A stretch of 60,928 nt of DNA, from contig JAAFJM010000020.1 of NCBI GenBank assembly GCA_013298895.1, forward strand, positions 1 to 60,928, given 5' to 3'. The position numbers and the translations under genes were made by a program. Every line of letters starts with the position of its first letter. Positions within the stretch are counted from its first letter, which is position 1. Below, piece after piece: positions 21,807 through 30,603 of this stretch. Below the pieces are notes generated by a model. That model searched no databases. It saw nothing but the letters and a program-made list of their open reading frames with translations, and was not told the DNA's origin. Source of the stretch: Bacteroidota bacterium (GTDB lineage Bacteria; Bacteroidota; Bacteroidia; UKL13-3).

Positions 21807-21836
21807 AAAAAAACCCTGCAACTTCTTACAGGGTTT
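21807..21836 (-). terminator. Terminator of the TonB receptor gene
   Basis: An 8-bp stem (AAACCCTG at 21811-21818 with CAGGGTTT at 21829-21836), 10-base loop, followed on the minus strand by a T run. It separates the receptor transcript from the T9SS gene downstream. Confidence 0.7.
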
Positions 21837-21871
21837 AGTTTAAATAGCTATTTTTTTGAATACAAAAACAA

Positions 21872-24739
21872 CTAAAAATTATAGGTTAATGAAAATGAAG
21901 TTGTGAAGCCATAAAGGTAATTGAAAGTAGCTATATCTTTACCTTCATCGTAGTTACCATTTTTATTTAAATCTTGATAGAAAACCAAGTTTTGAGCTAA
22001 AATATCGCCCATGGTTAATTTAGCTATCAATTTCTTTTTAAATGTTTTTGAAACACTTGCATCTAATATTGTTCTTGGGTTTTCCCAAATAGTAAAGTTA
22101 TCCTGAGTACCCACAAATGCTATGCGTCTACCTACTCTATTAGCATTTAATGTAATATCAAAGAATTTTTTAGGATTGCTATAGTTAACACCAGCATTAA
22201 ATACATAAGGTGATTGTCCTTGTAAAGGTCTATCAGTTACTGCTCCTCCTAAAGAACCTACATTCACTTCTGACTGAATATAGCTGTAATTAGAATACAC
22301 TGTAAATCTATTTAATATGCCATTTTTGTTTTTAGTAAAAGTACTTAAGGTAACTCTTGCTTCTAACTCCACACCATAATTATAGGCTGCTGCTGCATTG
22401 CCATAAGTAAATTGCAAAGCTCCATCCAAGGCAGGATTAGCAATTAACTCCACTGGATTGGTAAATCTTTTATAAAATGGATTTACCGAAAAAGTTTGAC
22501 CAGCTGAAGGGAACATTTCCCATTTCAAATCAAAATTATCAATGGTTGCTCTAACTAAGTTCGGATTTCCTGTAACTACACCATTATAGTTTACCTCGAA
22601 AAAGGCCAATGGAGCAAATTCTCTGAATTCAGGACGTGAAACTGTTTTGGCATAACCTAAACGTAAATTTTGTTTACTAGTGATTTCATAAATGGCATTT
22701 ACCGAAGGTAAAAAATCCAAAACAGTATTATTAACTTTAACAGGAGCACCACTGTTATCAAACGAATTCACTTGTTGGTTAAAATTTTCAACCCTTGCAC
22801 CATAAATCAATCTTAAGTTACTTAATTTTTGATTCAACATGATAAAACCTGCACTTAGAGTTGAGTTTGCATTGTACGAATCAAACTTTTGAGTCATTTC
22901 CTTTTGAAAAATTCCATTTTCGCCAATATTGTTGAATAAGGTGTTTACCCCACTTTGTAAAACATTTCTATCAAACACATTTCCATTAAATGCATAAACA
23001 AAGTTTCTAGCATTAAAATCACGTGTTCTATACATATTCATTCCACCAACTTTTACCTCATTGCGAGCAAATACTTTTGGCAAAAAGTTAAATGGAATAT
23101 TCACACTGTAATTTGCACTAAAACTATTCTCTGATAAATTAGAGGTAAATCTTCCGCTATTAGCCACCGAAAACGAACTAGGATTATCTAAGATTTGTGC
23201 TTCTGTTGCACCAAAATCAGTTGCTTGGTTTCTGTCGGCTTGGTAAAACAAACGTTTGAAATCTGGCATTTGCTTATCTAGGTTATTATATCCTAAAGTA
23301 TAATTTACCTTTATTTTTGAGCCCGTGAAAAAATGATCGCCACCAAACTGTGAGCTAATCATTCTGCTTTGTTGGTATTGATAAATATAATGTTCAAACT
23401 TACGTTCTACTTGTGATTCTATAGGATCATTAACTCCTTTTATTGAGTTTCCATTTCTAGTAATGGTTTGATCATCTCCTATTTGAGTAATTAAATTTTT
23501 AAATACCAACTTTGTATTTTTACCAATTTTATAACTAAAATTTAAAATACCACCTAAGTTAACAGTATTTCTATAATTATTGTAATCTAGTGTAGAGCCA
23601 TCATATTTAGCATTGTTAGCCAGTTCGTTAATGGTGTTTGCACCGTCTACATTTTTAATAGTAAATGGCATATAGCGCAACGAATTACTATAAGTTAATG
23701 CACCTACCACACCAAAATCATTTTGACCAATTTTCCATCTACGGCTACTATTAACCTGTAAGTTAAAATTAGGGCGGGTAAAACTTACATTTTCTGTAGC
23801 AAAATTATTATTAAAACTTTTTGTATAATCAGCTAATTTAGCATTATCAGATATGGCTTTAGAAGCATCTGTTCCTGGAAAACTAGCAGGTATTGCTCTA
23901 CTGCCATTATCAAAACCTAAAAAATCTGTTGAACCACCACCTACACGGTTAGTATTTTGAAAAGTAGTTAATGAATGAGTTCCTATACCTAACTGAACCG
24001 AAGTATTGTTTTCGTCTGGAATATCTTTGGTGTTTATTTGAATAAAACCTCCTGCAAAATCGCCCGGCATATCAGGTGTAGCAGTTTTAGTTATCATCAT
24101 ATTATCTAATACTGCTGCAGGAATAATATCTAAACTAAAAGCTTTTCTATCACTTTCAGAACTAGGCAATGGAGCACCATTGATAAAGCCCATGTTATAT
24201 CTATCACCTAATCCACGAACAATGGCAAATTTTCCATCTTGAATACTTGCACCACTTACGCGTTTAATAACATCTGCTGAGGTTCTATCGGGAGTTTTTC
24301 TAATTGCCTCTGCCGAAACACCACTAGATACAGCGATAGCGGCCTTTTGCTGAATTAAAACTTCGTTGGCACTTTCCTTTTTTACTTTACCTCTAATAGT
24401 AACTTCTTTTAAGGCTTTTTTCTCTTCAAGTGAAACATTGATTACCGTAGTTTCTTTAGCCTCTACTAAAACGTTAGGAATTTCTTTTTTTACATAATTA
24501 ACATAGGATACAGTTAATGTAAAAGTTCCGATTTTTACATTTTGAAAAATGTACTTTCCTTCAAAATCGGTGGCAGTTGATAAGTTTAGTGCAGGAATAC
24601 TAACAATGGCAGATATAACTGCTTCTCCGGTATTCTTATCTTGTACTTTACCTGAAATTTTGCCCGTTTGGGCAGATACAAATGGAATGCTGATAATCAA
24701 AAAAGCAAACACCATTGCATGTTTAAATAATTTATTCAT
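21872..24739 (-). CDS. TonB-dependent receptor paired with the T9SS surface protein
   Basis: 955 residues. Signal peptide of ~23 residues ending FVSAQ. Residues ~27-105 are a CarboxypepD_reg-like domain (ISGKVQDKNTGEAVISAIV). Then comes a plug with TPDRTSADVIKRVSGASIQ, IVRGLGDRYNMGFINGAPLPS and PGDFAGGFIQINTKD, then a barrel ending GFTTSFSLTYNF with an aromatic last residue. The RGLGDRYN plug type is distinct from SusC and from the receptor at 12083. It lies upstream of the T9SS protein and shares with it a five-unit 11-bp promoter box, which supports a joint job in capturing and importing one nutrient. Phosphate or a phosphorylated compound is possible if the box is a Pho box, but no phosphatase or Pst gene is nearby to support that. 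Confidence 0.9.
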   Translation of the reverse strand: MNKLFKHAMVFAFLIISIPFVSAQTGKISGKVQDKNTGEAVISAIVSIPALNLSTATDFEGKYIFQNVKIGTFTLTVSYVNYVKKEIPNVLVEAKETTVINVSLEEKKALKEVTIRGKVKKESANEVLIQQKAAIAVSSGVSAEAIRKTPDRTSADVIKRVSGASIQDGKFAIVRGLGDRYNMGFINGAPLPSSESDRKAFSLDIIPAAVLDNMMITKTATPDMPGDFAGGFIQINTKDIPDENNTSVQLGIGTHSLTTFQNTNRVGGGSTDFLGFDNGSRAIPASFPGTDASKAISDNAKLADYTKSFNNNFATENVSFTRPNFNLQVNSSRRWKIGQNDFGVVGALTYSNSLRYMPFTIKNVDGANTINELANNAKYDGSTLDYNNYRNTVNLGGILNFSYKIGKNTKLVFKNLITQIGDDQTITRNGNSIKGVNDPIESQVERKFEHYIYQYQQSRMISSQFGGDHFFTGSKIKVNYTLGYNNLDKQMPDFKRLFYQADRNQATDFGATEAQILDNPSSFSVANSGRFTSNLSENSFSANYSVNIPFNFLPKVFARNEVKVGGMNMYRTRDFNARNFVYAFNGNVFDRNVLQSGVNTLFNNIGENGIFQKEMTQKFDSYNANSTLSAGFIMLNQKLSNLRLIYGARVENFNQQVNSFDNSGAPVKVNNTVLDFLPSVNAIYEITSKQNLRLGYAKTVSRPEFREFAPLAFFEVNYNGVVTGNPNLVRATIDNFDLKWEMFPSAGQTFSVNPFYKRFTNPVELIANPALDGALQFTYGNAAAAYNYGVELEARVTLSTFTKNKNGILNRFTVYSNYSYIQSEVNVGSLGGAVTDRPLQGQSPYVFNAGVNYSNPKKFFDITLNANRVGRRIAFVGTQDNFTIWENPRTILDASVSKTFKKKLIAKLTMGDILAQNLVFYQDLNKNGNYDEGKDIATFNYLYGFTTSFSLTYNF

Positions 24740-24759
24740 TTTCTAAAATTAACCTGCCG

Positions 24760-24767
24760 CAAAGGAA
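24760..24767 (-). promoter_or_regulatory. -7 element of the TonB receptor gene
   Basis: On the minus strand reads TTCCTTTG, one mismatch to TAnnTTTG. No -33 TTG is present. The repeat box begins 20 bases further upstream, the same spacing as at the T9SS gene. Confidence 0.5.
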
Positions 24768-24787
24768 CTATTGGGCTTTAAAGAAAA

Positions 24788-24842
24788 TGTTACCGATATG
24801 TTATGTGTAAATTACCGCTATGTTACCGAAAAGTTAACATTA
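24788..24842 (-). promoter_or_regulatory. Five 11-bp direct repeats, OmpR/PhoB-type box
   Basis: Plus-strand units are TGTTACCGATA, TGTTATGTGTA, AATTACCGCTA, TGTTACCGAAA and AGTTAACATTA; TTA is at positions 3-5 in all five. The box begins 49 bases from the start codon (50 at the T9SS gene). Its far end abuts the terminator of the FKBP operon. Confidence 0.65.
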
Positions 24843-24876
24843 AAAAGTCGGCTGATTCAAAACTAGCCGACTTTTA
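24842..24876 (-). terminator. Terminator of the FKBP operon
   Basis: An 11-bp stem (AAAAGTCGGCT at 24843-24853 with AGCCGACTTTT at 24865-24875) and an 11-base loop, ending in a U tract on the minus-strand transcript, 26 bases past the last FKBP stop. Confidence 0.8.
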
Positions 24877-24901
24877 ACTCAATGTTCAAATAACCAATTG
24901 T

Positions 24902-25759
24902 TTATTGTACATCAACTAATTCACAATCAAAAATTAAAGTAGCATTTGGTGGAATTGCACCAGGAGCACCTTTTTCACCATAAGCTAATTCGCTCGGAAT
25001 AATAAAACGCATTTTATCGCCTACATGCATAAGTTCAATGCCTTCTTCCCAACCTTTGATAACCATGCCTCTACCCAATTGAAACTCAATTGGCTCTCCA
25101 CGCTCTACTGATGAATCGAATTTTTTTCCATCCATTAAATAGCCAGTGTAATGAACAGATACATACTTACCTTGTTCCGCCTTAACACCATTTCCTGATT
25201 CAACTTTTACAAAACGTAAACCACTTTGCATTCTAACAGTGTCTAAACCTGTTACTTCAAATGGAATTGCAGGGCGAGGTTTAGGTCCTTCTAAAGCATC
25301 AATTACTTCAACATCAAAAATTAAAGTAGCATTTGGTGGTATTACTCCCCCACCTGCACCAGAGGCACCATAACCAATTTGAGGCGGTATAGTAAATGTA
25401 GCTTTGTCACCAATATTTAATAACTGGAAACCTTCATCCCAACCGGGAATAACTTGGCCAACTCCAACTTTGAAGCTAAAAGGTTGATTTCTATCCTTTG
25501 AGCTATCAAACTTTTTACCATCGGCTAAAGTACCTGTATAATGAGCAGTTACTTTATCACCCTTTAGCACTTGGCGACCAGTTCCTTTTTCTGTAATCTT
25601 TACTTTTAACCCACTAGCGGTTGTTATTACGTTAGTATCCATTTTGTTTTCTATTTTCTTTGTTTGAACTTGAGTTGATTTTTTGCTACCTTTTGCTTGT
25701 TGTGCACACAGGCTTATTGCTGCGCCTAGAAAAAACAAGGTTATTACATTTTTTTTCAT
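24902..25759 (-). CDS. Exported two-domain FKBP-type peptidyl-prolyl isomerase
   Basis: 285 residues. Signal peptide ending SLCAQ. Two complete FKBP domains, about residues 60-155 and 180-284. Each keeps the active-site set: YTG, KKFDSS, PF.F or IEFQLG, QVIPGW or MVIKGW, GYG or AYG, and IPPNATLIFD. FKBP domains catalyse cis-trans isomerisation of prolyl bonds and here would act in the periplasm. It is the last gene of a five-gene operon, 8 bases after its neighbour, and the only one of the four FKBP genes in which both domains look catalytic. The C-terminal domain ends the protein, as usual. Confidence 0.92.
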   Translation of the reverse strand: MKKNVITLFFLGAAISLCAQQAKGSKKSTQVQTKKIENKMDTNVITTASGLKVKITEKGTGRQVLKGDKVTAHYTGTLADGKKFDSSKDRNQPFSFKVGVGQVIPGWDEGFQLLNIGDKATFTIPPQIGYGASGAGGGVIPPNATLIFDVEVIDALEGPKPRPAIPFEVTGLDTVRMQSGLRFVKVESGNGVKAEQGKYVSVHYTGYLMDGKKFDSSVERGEPIEFQLGRGMVIKGWEEGIELMHVGDKMRFIIPSELAYGEKGAPGAIPPNATLIFDCELVDVQ

Positions 25760-25767
25760 ATTTAAAA

Positions 25768-26616
25768 CTATTTAATATCTACTAATTGAACATCAAAAAC
25801 AATACTAGTAAAGGGAGGTATAGGTCCATTTCCTAATGTACCATAAGCCAAATACCAAGGAATAATTAACCTGTATTTTTCGCCCATACGCATTAAAAGT
25901 AATCCTTGCTCCCACCCTTCAATAACTTGATTCATACCTAAAACTAACTTAAATGGTGTTGATTTTTCGTTTTCATCAAACACGTCACCATTAATGAGCC
26001 ATCCTTTATAATTAACAGAAACCATTGACCCTTTTTTACAACCAATGCCTTTGGGGTTAGTTATTAATTTTTTGAATTGCAATCCGCTTGCCAATTTTTT
26101 TACTCCTTTAATTTGATTGCAGTATTTTTTTACATTGAGTGAATCTGCAATAATTGCTGACTTGTTTTGTATCTTAACTTTATTCTCAATTTCATCTTTT
26201 GTTAAAGATTGTTGAATATGAAAATAAAGAGTAACAACAGTACCTTTTTCTATGTAGTTTGGCAAAGGGGTGTTAAATACTTTAGTATAAAAAGTATCTG
26301 CAATCATTTTTATTTCAATGCTATCACCATCGTTAAGTTCGTAAAATACCTTCTGTAATCCTGGTTGTTCGGTTGGAATATAAAAAGGTTTGTCACTGCT
26401 ACCACTGTTAAAAATAATAGTATCTTCTAAAGAGTTCGCTTTTTTCGCTTTACCAAGTAAATCAACCAACATAACCATATTGGATTTTACTTTTCTTCCG
26501 TTATGGTTTTTTACAATAAATTTAAACGCAGTTGCATCATCCACTTTAATCCATGTTTGTGCATTGATTGTGATAGAAACAATTAAAAAAGCAATGACGA
26601 TAACTGATTTTTTCAT
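25768..26616 (-). CDS. FKBP-type peptidyl-prolyl isomerase with degenerate N-terminal FKBP fold
   Basis: 282 residues with a signal peptide ending TINAQ. The C-terminal ~100 residues are an FKBP domain: NYKGWLINGDVFDENEKS, FKLVLGMNQVIEGW, LAYG, IPPFTSIVFDVQLV. The N-terminal part (~residues 30-140) follows the same order of elements in worn form: DTIIFNSG, KPFYIPTEQPGLQKVFYEL, GDSIEIKMIADTFY. It lacks the active-site Trp. Its ATG overlaps the stop of the preceding gene by one base (TAATG), so translational coupling is likely. The periplasmic target is unknown. Confidence 0.85.
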   Translation of the reverse strand: MKKSVIVIAFLIVSITINAQTWIKVDDATAFKFIVKNHNGRKVKSNMVMLVDLLGKAKKANSLEDTIIFNSGSSDKPFYIPTEQPGLQKVFYELNDGDSIEIKMIADTFYTKVFNTPLPNYIEKGTVVTLYFHIQQSLTKDEIENKVKIQNKSAIIADSLNVKKYCNQIKGVKKLASGLQFKKLITNPKGIGCKKGSMVSVNYKGWLINGDVFDENEKSTPFKLVLGMNQVIEGWEQGLLLMRMGEKYRLIIPWYLAYGTLGNGPIPPFTSIVFDVQLVDIK

Positions 26617-27500
26617 TATTTAGTATTGGGTTTAATTTTCAATAATTTTACATCAAAAACCAATGTTGTATTTGGTGGAATTGGACCTGTTCCTTGCTCG
26701 CCATAACCTAAGTCTGAAGGAATAATCAGCTTTGCTTCTTCACCCTCGTGAAGTAACATTATTCCTTCATCCCAACCAGCAATCACTTGACCTAATCCTA
26801 ATTTAAAAGTAAAAGGACTTTCTATATTTAAATTCTCATCAAATTTTTTCCCGTCTAAAAACATTCCGGTATAATTCATTTCAACTTCATCACCTTTTTG
26901 AGGACTTTTACCCGTAGTTGATTTTGTGATAATGTATTTTAAGCCCGAAACAGTTGTTTTTATGTCTTTATGCTTAGCAAGAAGCTCTTTCAAATCTAGT
27001 GAATCTTTTGCCGCTATCTTAGCTCGTTCGGATTCTCTTAATTCTTCAACCTCTTTTTCATCAAAAACTTCTTCCACTTTTATATTAAATTCAATAATGC
27101 TATTTTTAGCTAAAAAATCTGGAGCAGGTTGTCCAAAACTGTTTGTAAAAAGAGAATCAGCATTGATATTTAAAATAGCACTATCATTTTTATTCAATAT
27201 TAAAAAAACTTCGTTAAATGTGGGCTCGTTAACAGGAATATAAAATGGCTTTCCACTACCATAAGTATTGAACATTACAGTATCTTTTCCTTTGGTTGTT
27301 TTGCCTATTCCAAACAAGTTAATCAATAATAAATCATCAGTTTTTATTTTTTTGTTATTGGGACTTGTAGTAACTATTTTATAACTAACACCTTTACTTA
27401 GTTTAGTAAAGGTGTTAGTAGTTACCCATTTCCCTTTTTGAGCAAATACGCTACTTATTACAAAAAAACATAGAATTAATATTGAAACAACTTTTTTCAT
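26616..27500 (-). CDS. FKBP-type peptidyl-prolyl isomerase, periplasmic
   Basis: 294 residues. Signal peptide ending SVFAQ. Residues ~45-150 are a degenerate FKBP-like domain (TDDLLLINLFGIG, DTVMFNTYGSGKPFYIPV, LILNKNDSAILNINADSLF). A short charged helical linker (EEVEELRESERAKIAAKDSLD) comes next. The C-terminal FKBP domain is complete: NYTGMFLDGKKFDEN, FTFKLGLGQVIAGW, DLGYGEQGTGPIPPNTT, VFDVKLL. Very similar in layout to the neighbour at 27502, so the two arose by duplication. It starts one base after the upstream stop. Confidence 0.87.
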   Translation of the reverse strand: MKKVVSILILCFFVISSVFAQKGKWVTTNTFTKLSKGVSYKIVTTSPNNKKIKTDDLLLINLFGIGKTTKGKDTVMFNTYGSGKPFYIPVNEPTFNEVFLILNKNDSAILNINADSLFTNSFGQPAPDFLAKNSIIEFNIKVEEVFDEKEVEELRESERAKIAAKDSLDLKELLAKHKDIKTTVSGLKYIITKSTTGKSPQKGDEVEMNYTGMFLDGKKFDENLNIESPFTFKLGLGQVIAGWDEGIMLLHEGEEAKLIIPSDLGYGEQGTGPIPPNTTLVFDVKLLKIKPNTK

Positions 27501-27501
27501 A

Positions 27502-28392
27502 TTAATTTCCCTTTGAAGTTGGTGTCTTAGGAGCAGGATTTATTTTCAATAATTTAACGTCAAAAATAAGCGTTGAGTTAGGAGGAATTGGCCCACCACC
27601 TTGTTCACCGTAAGCTAAATTAGATGGCACAATAAATTTAGCTTCTTCACCTTCGTGTAATAACATTACACCTTCATCCCATCCTGGAATTACTTGACGC
27701 ATACCAACGGCAAATTTGAATGGATTCGTTACATCTTGATTTTCGTCAAATTTAGTACCATTCAATAAAATACCTTTATAAAGCATTTGCACTTCTTGTC
27801 CTGTTTTTGGCATTGGTCCACTTGTAGGTTTAGTTATAACATATTTTAAACCAGAAGCAGTAGTTTTAACATTTGCTAAATTAGCAACATAAGCGCTTGC
27901 CTCTATAGAATCCTTGGCAATTGATTTAGCTTTTTCTTCAGCACGCATAGCCTCTAATTCATTTTGATTGTAAATATTTTCAACTCTTACATAAAAATGA
28001 AGGTCACTATTTTTCTTTAAAAATGCTGGTGTTAACTGACCAAAACTTTTCATAAATAAAGTATCAGCATTAACTAAAAATTCTGCACTATCACCTTTGT
28101 GCAACATCATAAATACATCTTTCAGTGTTGTTTCATCAGCAGGTATATAATATGCTTTTCCTACTTTATATGAATCAAAAATAGTTGTATCCTTACCTCC
28201 CAAAGAATCTGATAATTGGCCAAATGCAACCATTTGAATCATCATTAAATCACCTTTGGTTATTAAACGTGAAGTATCGTTACTTTCAATAATTCTATAA
28301 CTTAATCCTTTTTCAGTTGTTTGCATTTTTTTGCCACAACTACTCACTCCAAATATGGCCAAAACAGCCATTGCCATTACAATTTTTCTCAT
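27502..28392 (-). CDS. FKBP-type isomerase lipoprotein, possibly GldI-related
   Basis: 296 residues. The N-terminus has a lipobox (AIFGVSSC, Cys near residue 19), so the mature protein is lipid-anchored. A degenerate FKBP-like domain (~35-140; IFDSYKVGKAYYIPADET, KGDSAEFLVNADTLF), a charged linker, and a full C-terminal FKBP domain (YKGILLNGTKFDEN, FAVGMRQVIPGW, LAYGEQGGGPIPPNST, IFDVKLL) follow. From memory, a DHH phosphoesterase followed by an FKBP lipoprotein resembles the gldI neighbourhood of gliding Flavobacteria. GldI there is shorter (about 180 residues), so the link is tentative. It lies 9 bases after the phosphoesterase gene and is co-transcribed with it. Confidence 0.85.
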   Translation of the reverse strand: MRKIVMAMAVLAIFGVSSCGKKMQTTEKGLSYRIIESNDTSRLITKGDLMMIQMVAFGQLSDSLGGKDTTIFDSYKVGKAYYIPADETTLKDVFMMLHKGDSAEFLVNADTLFMKSFGQLTPAFLKKNSDLHFYVRVENIYNQNELEAMRAEEKAKSIAKDSIEASAYVANLANVKTTASGLKYVITKPTSGPMPKTGQEVQMLYKGILLNGTKFDENQDVTNPFKFAVGMRQVIPGWDEGVMLLHEGEEAKFIVPSNLAYGEQGGGPIPPNSTLIFDVKLLKINPAPKTPTSKGN

Positions 28393-28401
28393 TTTTCTTT
28401 C

Positions 28402-29412
28402 TTATTTTAAATATTCGGCATATTCAATAATGCCTTCTTTTAGTTTTAATTCTACGTTTTCTATAGTGTCTTTACTTTCACCACCTGCTGCACTAAAATG
28501 CCCTCCTCCATTAAAGTATTTTCTGGCAAATTCGTTAGCTGGAAAATTACCTTTAGCCCTAAAACTCATTTTGCGAGCAACTGTTCTATCCACGACCAAC
28601 ACTGAAAATTTGATTCCTTTGATTGATAAACCATAATTAACTAATCCTTCTGAGTCTCCAACAATAATTTTGTAACGATTTAACTCATCTGCAGTTACAC
28701 AAATGATTGCAGTGTTGTATTCTGTTAAAATCTGCAATTTCTCATTTAAACAATAACCAATAAATCGGGTTCTGTTTTCAGAATAGTTATCGTAAATATT
28801 TTCATGTATAATATTGCTTTCAGCACCCTTTTCCAAAAGTTCAGCTGCCACTCTATGAGTACTTGGAGTGGTGCTTCCATGTTTAAATGATGCTGTATCT
28901 GTCATAATACCAGCATACAAACATGAGGCTATATCTTTGTTTATAAGGTGTTCAAATTGCAAAGTTTGAATAAACCAATAAATTAATTCACAAGTGCTAC
29001 TTGCCTTACTTGTCCATAATCTATAGTCGTCAAAATTTTCTGGTTGTAAATGATGGTCAATCATTACCTTTTTAGCTTTGCTTGCTTGAACTAATTCTCC
29101 TAGAGAATTTATACGTTTCAGTGCATTGAAGTCTAAACAAAACACAAAATCTGCTTCAGCAACCATTTGAGAGGCCAATTCTTCTTCTTCTTCAAAATTA
29201 GTAACCGTAGGTTCTCCAGGCATCCACATTAAAAAATCACCATAATCGGTAGGTGTGATTACCTGCGATTTAATATTTAATTGAAGAAGAAAATTATACA
29301 GCCCTAAACTTGAACCCAATGCATCTGCATCAGGTTTATGGTGAGTAGTTATAACTATTTTAGGTTTTGTATTTGCTAATAATAAGGGTTTTAGCTCGGC
29401 TATATTGTTCAT
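28402..29412 (-). CDS. nrnA: DHH-family phosphoesterase, NrnA-like oligoribonuclease/pAp phosphatase
   Basis: 336 residues from ATG at 29412; a TTG one codon earlier is less likely. Motifs in order: VITTHHKPDADALGSSLGL near residue 20, FVFCLDFNAL near 90, VMIDHHLQP near 120 (the DHH signature), GIMTDTASF near 165, and the DHHA1 substrate motif FNGGGHFSAAGG near 300. Proteins of this set degrade short RNA (nanoRNA) and can dephosphorylate pAp, using two metal ions in the cytosol. It is the first gene of the operon with the four FKBP genes. The start is set by a promoter whose -7 element lies only 20 bases upstream. Confidence 0.9.
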   Translation of the reverse strand: MNNIAELKPLLLANTKPKIVITTHHKPDADALGSSLGLYNFLLQLNIKSQVITPTDYGDFLMWMPGEPTVTNFEEEEELASQMVAEADFVFCLDFNALKRINSLGELVQASKAKKVMIDHHLQPENFDDYRLWTSKASSTCELIYWFIQTLQFEHLINKDIASCLYAGIMTDTASFKHGSTTPSTHRVAAELLEKGAESNIIHENIYDNYSENRTRFIGYCLNEKLQILTEYNTAIICVTADELNRYKIIVGDSEGLVNYGLSIKGIKFSVLVVDRTVARKMSFRAKGNFPANEFARKYFNGGGHFSAAGGESKDTIENVELKLKEGIIEYAEYLK

Positions 29413-29432
29413 CAAAATGTTTTAAAGCAACG

Positions 29433-29462
29433 CAAATGTCGTTAAAAACCAATCAAAAACAA
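29433..29462 (-). promoter_or_regulatory. Promoter of the nrnA-FKBP operon
   Basis: On the minus strand: TTG (29462-29460), 19 bases, then GACATTTG (29440-29433), one mismatch to TAnnTTTG. The spacing equals that of the other good promoters in the window. Confidence 0.55.
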
Positions 29463-29572
29463 GTTGATTTGTAATACTTAATGTATAATTTTATACAAAT
29501 TCCTGTTTTTATGTATTTTTTTATAATCAGTCACTATTTTATAGACTAATAATCTAGTTCAAATTACAAATA

Positions 29573-30442
29573 CTATTTTTTATACACTGAAATAAAATAA
29601 TCTTTTAAAGTTGTTGGTTCTCGACCTAATAAAGTTTCTAAATCAGTAGTTTCAGTTGCAAACTCTCCTTGTTTTATTGCTTCACAAAAACCTACCAAAC
29701 TATTTGCCATTGGCTGTGGAAACCCTGCTTTTACTAATGTTTCCACATAATCTTTATTAGTTGGACTAGCATATTCTACTTCTTCACCCTTTATTTCGCT
29801 CAATATTTCGGCAGCATCGTCCATACTGTAATTTTCAGAGTTAGCTATAAAATATTTTTTATTTTCATGGCCTATTCCTGTTAAAATATTTGCTGCGGCC
29901 TCTGCCATGTCGCTTCGGGTAGCATAAGCTGCTAAGCCATCTTCAGTTGGTAAAAATATTCCAGCCTCTAAAACCTGAGGGCCAAAAAACATCGGTAAAA
30001 TATCGGCATACAAATTATTTAGCATAATAGTGTATGCTAATCCACTGTTTATTAAAAATTTATCTGTTTCAATATGCGATTTAGCAACCATGCCTAGAGG
30101 AGAAGTTTTGGTTTCGTTTTTTCGCATAAAACTGGTATAAACCAAATGCTTAACTCCAGCTTCTTTGGCAGCATTAATCACGTTTTCGTGTTGTTTTTGC
30201 CTATTGGCAATATCGTTTCCCGAAATTAATAGCACTTTTTCAACGCCTTTCATAGCAGCTACTAAAGATGCATAGTCATCATAATTACAAATTCTTAATG
30301 TTATACCTTTTGCTTTAAGTTCAGTTGCTTTATCCTCATCTCTTACCAACGCAACCAAATTATCGGCAGGCATTTTTTTAAGCAAGAAGTTAATGGTAGC
30401 GGAACCAAATTGGCCAGTAGCCCCAGTTATTAATATTTTCAT
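29573..30442 (-). CDS. NmrA-like NAD(P)-binding oxidoreductase (SDR superfamily)
   Basis: 289 residues from ATG at 30442, which starts directly with the Rossmann strand MKILITGATGQFGS; an upstream TTG at 30463 would add seven unlikely residues. The glycine motif TGATGQFG binds NAD(P). Also visible are RICNYDDYASL, VEKVLLISGND and HLVYTSFMRK, typical of the atypical SDR branch with NmrA and the quinone reductase QorB. No Tyr-x-x-x-Lys catalytic pair is obvious, as in that branch. Probably a cytosolic quinone or flavin reductase, or a redox sensor. It is a single gene. A TAGGTTTG match (minus strand, 30468-30461) lies 18 bases upstream. Confidence 0.85.
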   Translation of the reverse strand: MKILITGATGQFGSATINFLLKKMPADNLVALVRDEDKATELKAKGITLRICNYDDYASLVAAMKGVEKVLLISGNDIANRQKQHENVINAAKEAGVKHLVYTSFMRKNETKTSPLGMVAKSHIETDKFLINSGLAYTIMLNNLYADILPMFFGPQVLEAGIFLPTEDGLAAYATRSDMAEAAANILTGIGHENKKYFIANSENYSMDDAAEILSEIKGEEVEYASPTNKDYVETLVKAGFPQPMANSLVGFCEAIKQGEFATETTDLETLLGREPTTLKDYFISVYKK

Positions 30443-30511
30443 TTTTTTTTGAGTAGGCAACAAACCTAATTATATTTATTTGAATTTATAAAACTAAACA
30501 ACTTCGCCACT

Positions 30512-30559
30512 TCCGTCAGACGATTGAGCTGGGCTTTGCAGGGAAAGGGGTCAGACGGA
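30512..30559. repeat. GC-rich inverted and direct repeat patch
   Basis: Arms TCCGTC (30512-30517) and GACGGA (30554-30559) enclose a clearly GC-rich stretch in an AT-rich region. GTCAGACG occurs twice (30515-30522 and 30550-30557), 35 bases apart. It lies between divergent genes; it may be a dispersed repeat or a hairpin. Confidence 0.4.
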
Positions 30560-30603
30560 TAATTTCAAAACTAAATTTTTTCTCAAATAACTGTTATTTC
30601 TGT

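Noticed and set aside
12083-24739. SusC/SusD polysaccharide utilisation system
   Set aside because: Neither TonB receptor has a SusD-like lipoprotein or a glycosidase beside it, and the plugs differ from the SusC type.
24788-24842. 11-bp repeats as replication iterons or a CRISPR fragment
   Set aside because: Only five contiguous short units without spacers, present at two promoters with the same geometry; a regulatory box explains both.
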